A stretch of DNA of 41,816 bases from Chara braunii (taxonomy: Eukaryota > Streptophyta > Charophyceae > Charales > Characeae): contig BFEA01000129.1 in NCBI GenBank assembly GCA_003427395.1, positions 1,700,263-1,742,078 of the forward strand, written 5' to 3'. Positions 39,451 through 41,816 of the stretch are shown piece by piece (position 1 is the stretch's first letter; every line of letters begins with the position of its first letter). The notes below the pieces were generated by a model, which was given only the letters and a program-made list of their open reading frames with translations, did not search any database and had not been told where the DNA came from. The translations under genes were made by a program, and so were the position numbers.

Positions 39451-40421
39451 ATGTCGTCGAGACCTTCGACAAGCGTCAGCATGAGTGCCNAGATGCACAT
39501 GCGCTTGAGTCCCGAGAAGCACATGCGCTTGGCAAAACCGTTTTCACCTTGTGCGACATCGGTGCGGCATCATGACGGTCAAACGTGGATNGACGAAGCA
39601 GNCAAGGAGNACTTCGACGAGGACCCATGGATGCCCGTCAAACCGTACATGAACCGGCATCTNGACNAATGGAACGATAATGATTGGAAGGCGATGGAGC
39701 AGTCNTGCCCTTGGGCAAGCCATTACAAGTTTGCCAACATGTTAGAGTTCGGGAGCCTCATTGCACTGCCTGATGGTGTCCTCCAGCGAAAGACCTTGGA
39801 CGATAAGGGTAAACCGATCCGCTACCGTACCAGCTTCAGACGTCGCCTCGGCNGCGAGTACATCACATCTTCGCCACGAACTNGGGNAAGTTCGCANAAG
39901 CAAGAGTTGGTGGACTGTGCTCGTCATTGTTCATTCTCGGAACACTACCCACCCCGTTGCCCAGGAACTTCTCCACAAGCTCTATCGTACTGTTGTGTGC
40001 GGTTGACGGATGACGGATGTCCTTTCGCCAGAGTGCTATGTGTGGCTTCTTCAAGCAAAAGTAGGGAACTTGTGGATGCGGTTGTGTTTGTTTCACGCAA
40101 CGAGATGGTGCTTCAGGGATCCAAGTTCAAGGCTGTCATGTCTCGCCCAGATGTAGATGGGCGGTTAGACTTTGTGAGAGCAGGTCAGGTAAGAGTTTTT
40201 TTGTCATTTTGGCGTGACGTGGAAGAGAAAGTGTCTGAAATACGTGACTGTATAAGGAATTCCTTAGCATGACGAGGAGGGTTTGTTAGGATGAAATACA
40301 TGTCCGTGTTTTCGGAGACTGCAACGGTCCACGAACCGCAGAGCCACGTATATGGATCATCTATGAATGTCATGTATGGNTTCGGTTCACGACCTCGTCC
40401 ACGTGAAACCTTATATGTCAC
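39451..40421 (+). pseudogene. family A copy 2, right
   Basis: Mirror of left 1618-2588, with the same in-frame TGA after the NSLA block (40270-40272) and many N bases at the same places. Small differences (VMSRPDVDGR against VKSRPDVDGR, FWRDVEEK against LWRGVEEK) show that it is not a simple copy of the left consensus. Confidence 0.75.
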
Positions 40422-40465
40422 AAGGTCCGGACNGGTTGTCAGACCTTGTGTTTAAGGGAAAACAT

Positions 40466-40863
40466 NNTGTGTNCGGTTGACTGATNACGGGTGTCCTTTC
40501 GCGAGAGTGCTTTGTGTGGCTTNTTCAAACAAAAGTAGAAAACTCGTGGATGCAGTTGTGCTCGTGGGATGGAACGAGATGGTACTTTAGGGATCCAAGT
40601 TCAAGCCCGTGATGTCTCCCTCTGATGTAGATGGGCGGTCAGATTTAGTGAGAGCAGGTCGGGTCACATGTTTATCATTGTGGCATGAGGTGGAAGAGAA
40701 AGTGTCCGACATACGAGACTGTGTAGGGAATTTCTTAGCACGATCAGGAGGGTTTGTCAAGATGAAATACATGTCCTTGTTTTCGGAGAATACAACTGTC
40801 AACGAACCGCAGAGCCACGTATATGGATTATCTATGAATGCCATGTATGGTTTCAGTTTACGA
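40466..40863 (+). pseudogene. family A copy 1 fragment, right
   Basis: Mirror of left 1176-1573: KSRKLVDAVVLVGWNEMVL, a stop, then GSKFKPVMSPSDVDGRSDLV to YGFSLRPRPRETP. The frame then runs on into spacer to 41574, giving a 321-codon frame whose last 220 codons have no family resemblance. Confidence 0.65.
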
Positions 40864-41665
40864 CCTCGTCCGCGAGAAACCCCGTATGTCACAAGATACG
40901 GCGTGTGGTCAGACCTTGTGTTTAAGGGCGATTGTAATTCTAATGAACTCTTGTGGTTTTACAACTATCTTGTGCTGTGTCGCGATGTTACGTCGTCTTG
41001 CGATGTCGTGTCGTGTACTTCTATGACCTTGTGTTTAAGGGAAAACATGTTAAAATACAATCTTGTGGAACATGATGTGCATGTGCACCTTGAAATGGTG
41101 GATATGCAGACAATCACACGTTGNCTCTCGCACCTATTGCAAGTATTGCCTCTCGCACCTCTATCTACTACTTCATACACGTTGCCTCTCGCACCTATTG
41201 CAACGCCTCTCACTCCTCTATCTACTGCTTGTTTTTTGCTTCGAATGTTTTTCCGGAAACAACCCCTGTCTACTTTGCAATGTGTGGTTAAGTGGTTTGA
41301 ACATTTCTCGCAACTCTGCGTGCGCTGTTTCCATTTACGATGGTGCAGTGTTAGGAAAAGACTATGCAAGTTGCGAATATTTCCATCTCCACGTTGCGGT
41401 GACAAGAGTAAATGTTGTGAATGGATGTTATATATCTTGTCCATGCAAAGAAATGACACGCCGATGACCTTGCAAGTGTTTCGATCTCCGATATTCGTGC
41501 CAATGTCTTACAGTCCTATACATGCTCATGTCAAGGAGGGGATCAATGTTTGCAATGACAAGAGTGAATGTTAGGAGTCTATGTTATTGATTTGTCCATG
41601 CAAATGACAAGCCAACATCCGTATTGTATCACCGCGCCGATGGTGTGCGTTCATGTTGTCCATCT

Positions 41666-41687
41666 AAATGAGAGTTCACTCCGACTT
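41666..41687. repeat. 22-bp palindrome, outermost copy (right)
   Basis: Mirror of 352-373; AAATGAGAGTT followed by CACTCCGACTT. Confidence 0.7.
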
Positions 41688-41816
41688 GTGGTGTGTACCC
41701 CGAGCAATCCGCTAGTTGTCCATGCAAATGTCCAAGAACTGATAACCTGCGGGATCTGGAGTTCAATTATGTTTCTTGAGTGCGAAACTCTGCTCGAAAT
41801 AGATCCAAATCCAACA

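Larger units (their letters stand above)
24800..41816 (-). repeat. right arm of the giant inverted repeat
   Basis: Reverse-complement partner of 223-20365. It lacks the segment equivalent to left 4154-6882, has a 245-base run of N (28726-28970) where the minisatellite is, and carries a rearranged, partial copy of the ParB-like gene next to the centre. Neither arm end shows a recognisable target-site duplication inside the window. Confidence 0.95.

Noticed and set aside
352-41687. CRISPR array as an explanation for the regularly repeated palindromes
   Set aside because: Spacing is irregular over 40 kb, spacers are themselves repeated, no cas genes are seen, and the context is eukaryotic.
352-41687. 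Palindromes as bacterial-type terminators
   Set aside because: No T-run follows most copies, they also occur upstream of genes and in arrays, and the genome appears eukaryotic. A role in RNA 3' ends is not excluded but is unsupported.
1-41816. tRNA or rRNA genes
   Set aside because: I found no cloverleaf with a recognisable TTCRANY-type arm and no rRNA-like conserved blocks by eye. A covariance-model scan was not possible.

Overview
The window is eukaryotic repeat DNA dominated by one very large imperfect palindrome. The left arm (about 223 to 20365, + strand) reappears as its reverse complement in the right arm (24800 to 41816). The two arms flank a 4.4 kb unpaired centre (20366-24799). Mirror partners add up to about 42039 in the outer 4 kb, and to about 44500-45190 further in because of indels. 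Splice-acceptor-like motifs, microsatellites, minisatellites and CpG/CHG-type decay point to a plant-like nucleus. The central ParB/methylase-like protein resembles multicopy proteins I remember from the charophyte alga Chara, but I cannot check this here.

Gene order from the outside inwards, the same in both arms: family A (a tandem cluster of an uncharacterised protein), B (172 aa, unknown), D and E (two paralogous unknown proteins ending in a DCPY..GH motif), and F, a DUF7869-type RNase H-like protein that is the best transposase candidate. All of these are transcribed away from the centre. On the inner side of F lies a 4.7 kb non-coding region with two arrays of 22-bp palindromes, a minisatellite and a TATA-like site. 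Beyond it, reading in the opposite direction (towards the centre), is a large gene for a ParB-like protein whose downstream continuation looks like a degenerate amino-methyltransferase.

The most striking unannotated signal is an imperfect 22-bp palindrome made of two abutting 11-bp half-sites, core AAGTGCGARYT. It occurs about 70 times. It punctuates almost every intergenic gap of both arms, is iterated in arrays upstream of the ParB-like and F genes, and is essentially absent from the coding regions. A ParB-like gene beside arrays of palindromic sites invites comparison with bacterial ParB-parS, although the sites could equally serve the transposase or transcription.

The element is decaying. 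Neither arm keeps an intact F gene. Otherwise the arms complement each other: B and A3 are open on the left and D is open on the right. Right-arm nonsense mutations repeatedly change CTGG to CTAG. Scattered N bases, many at exact mirror positions, warn that parts of the outer arms may be assembly-derived.
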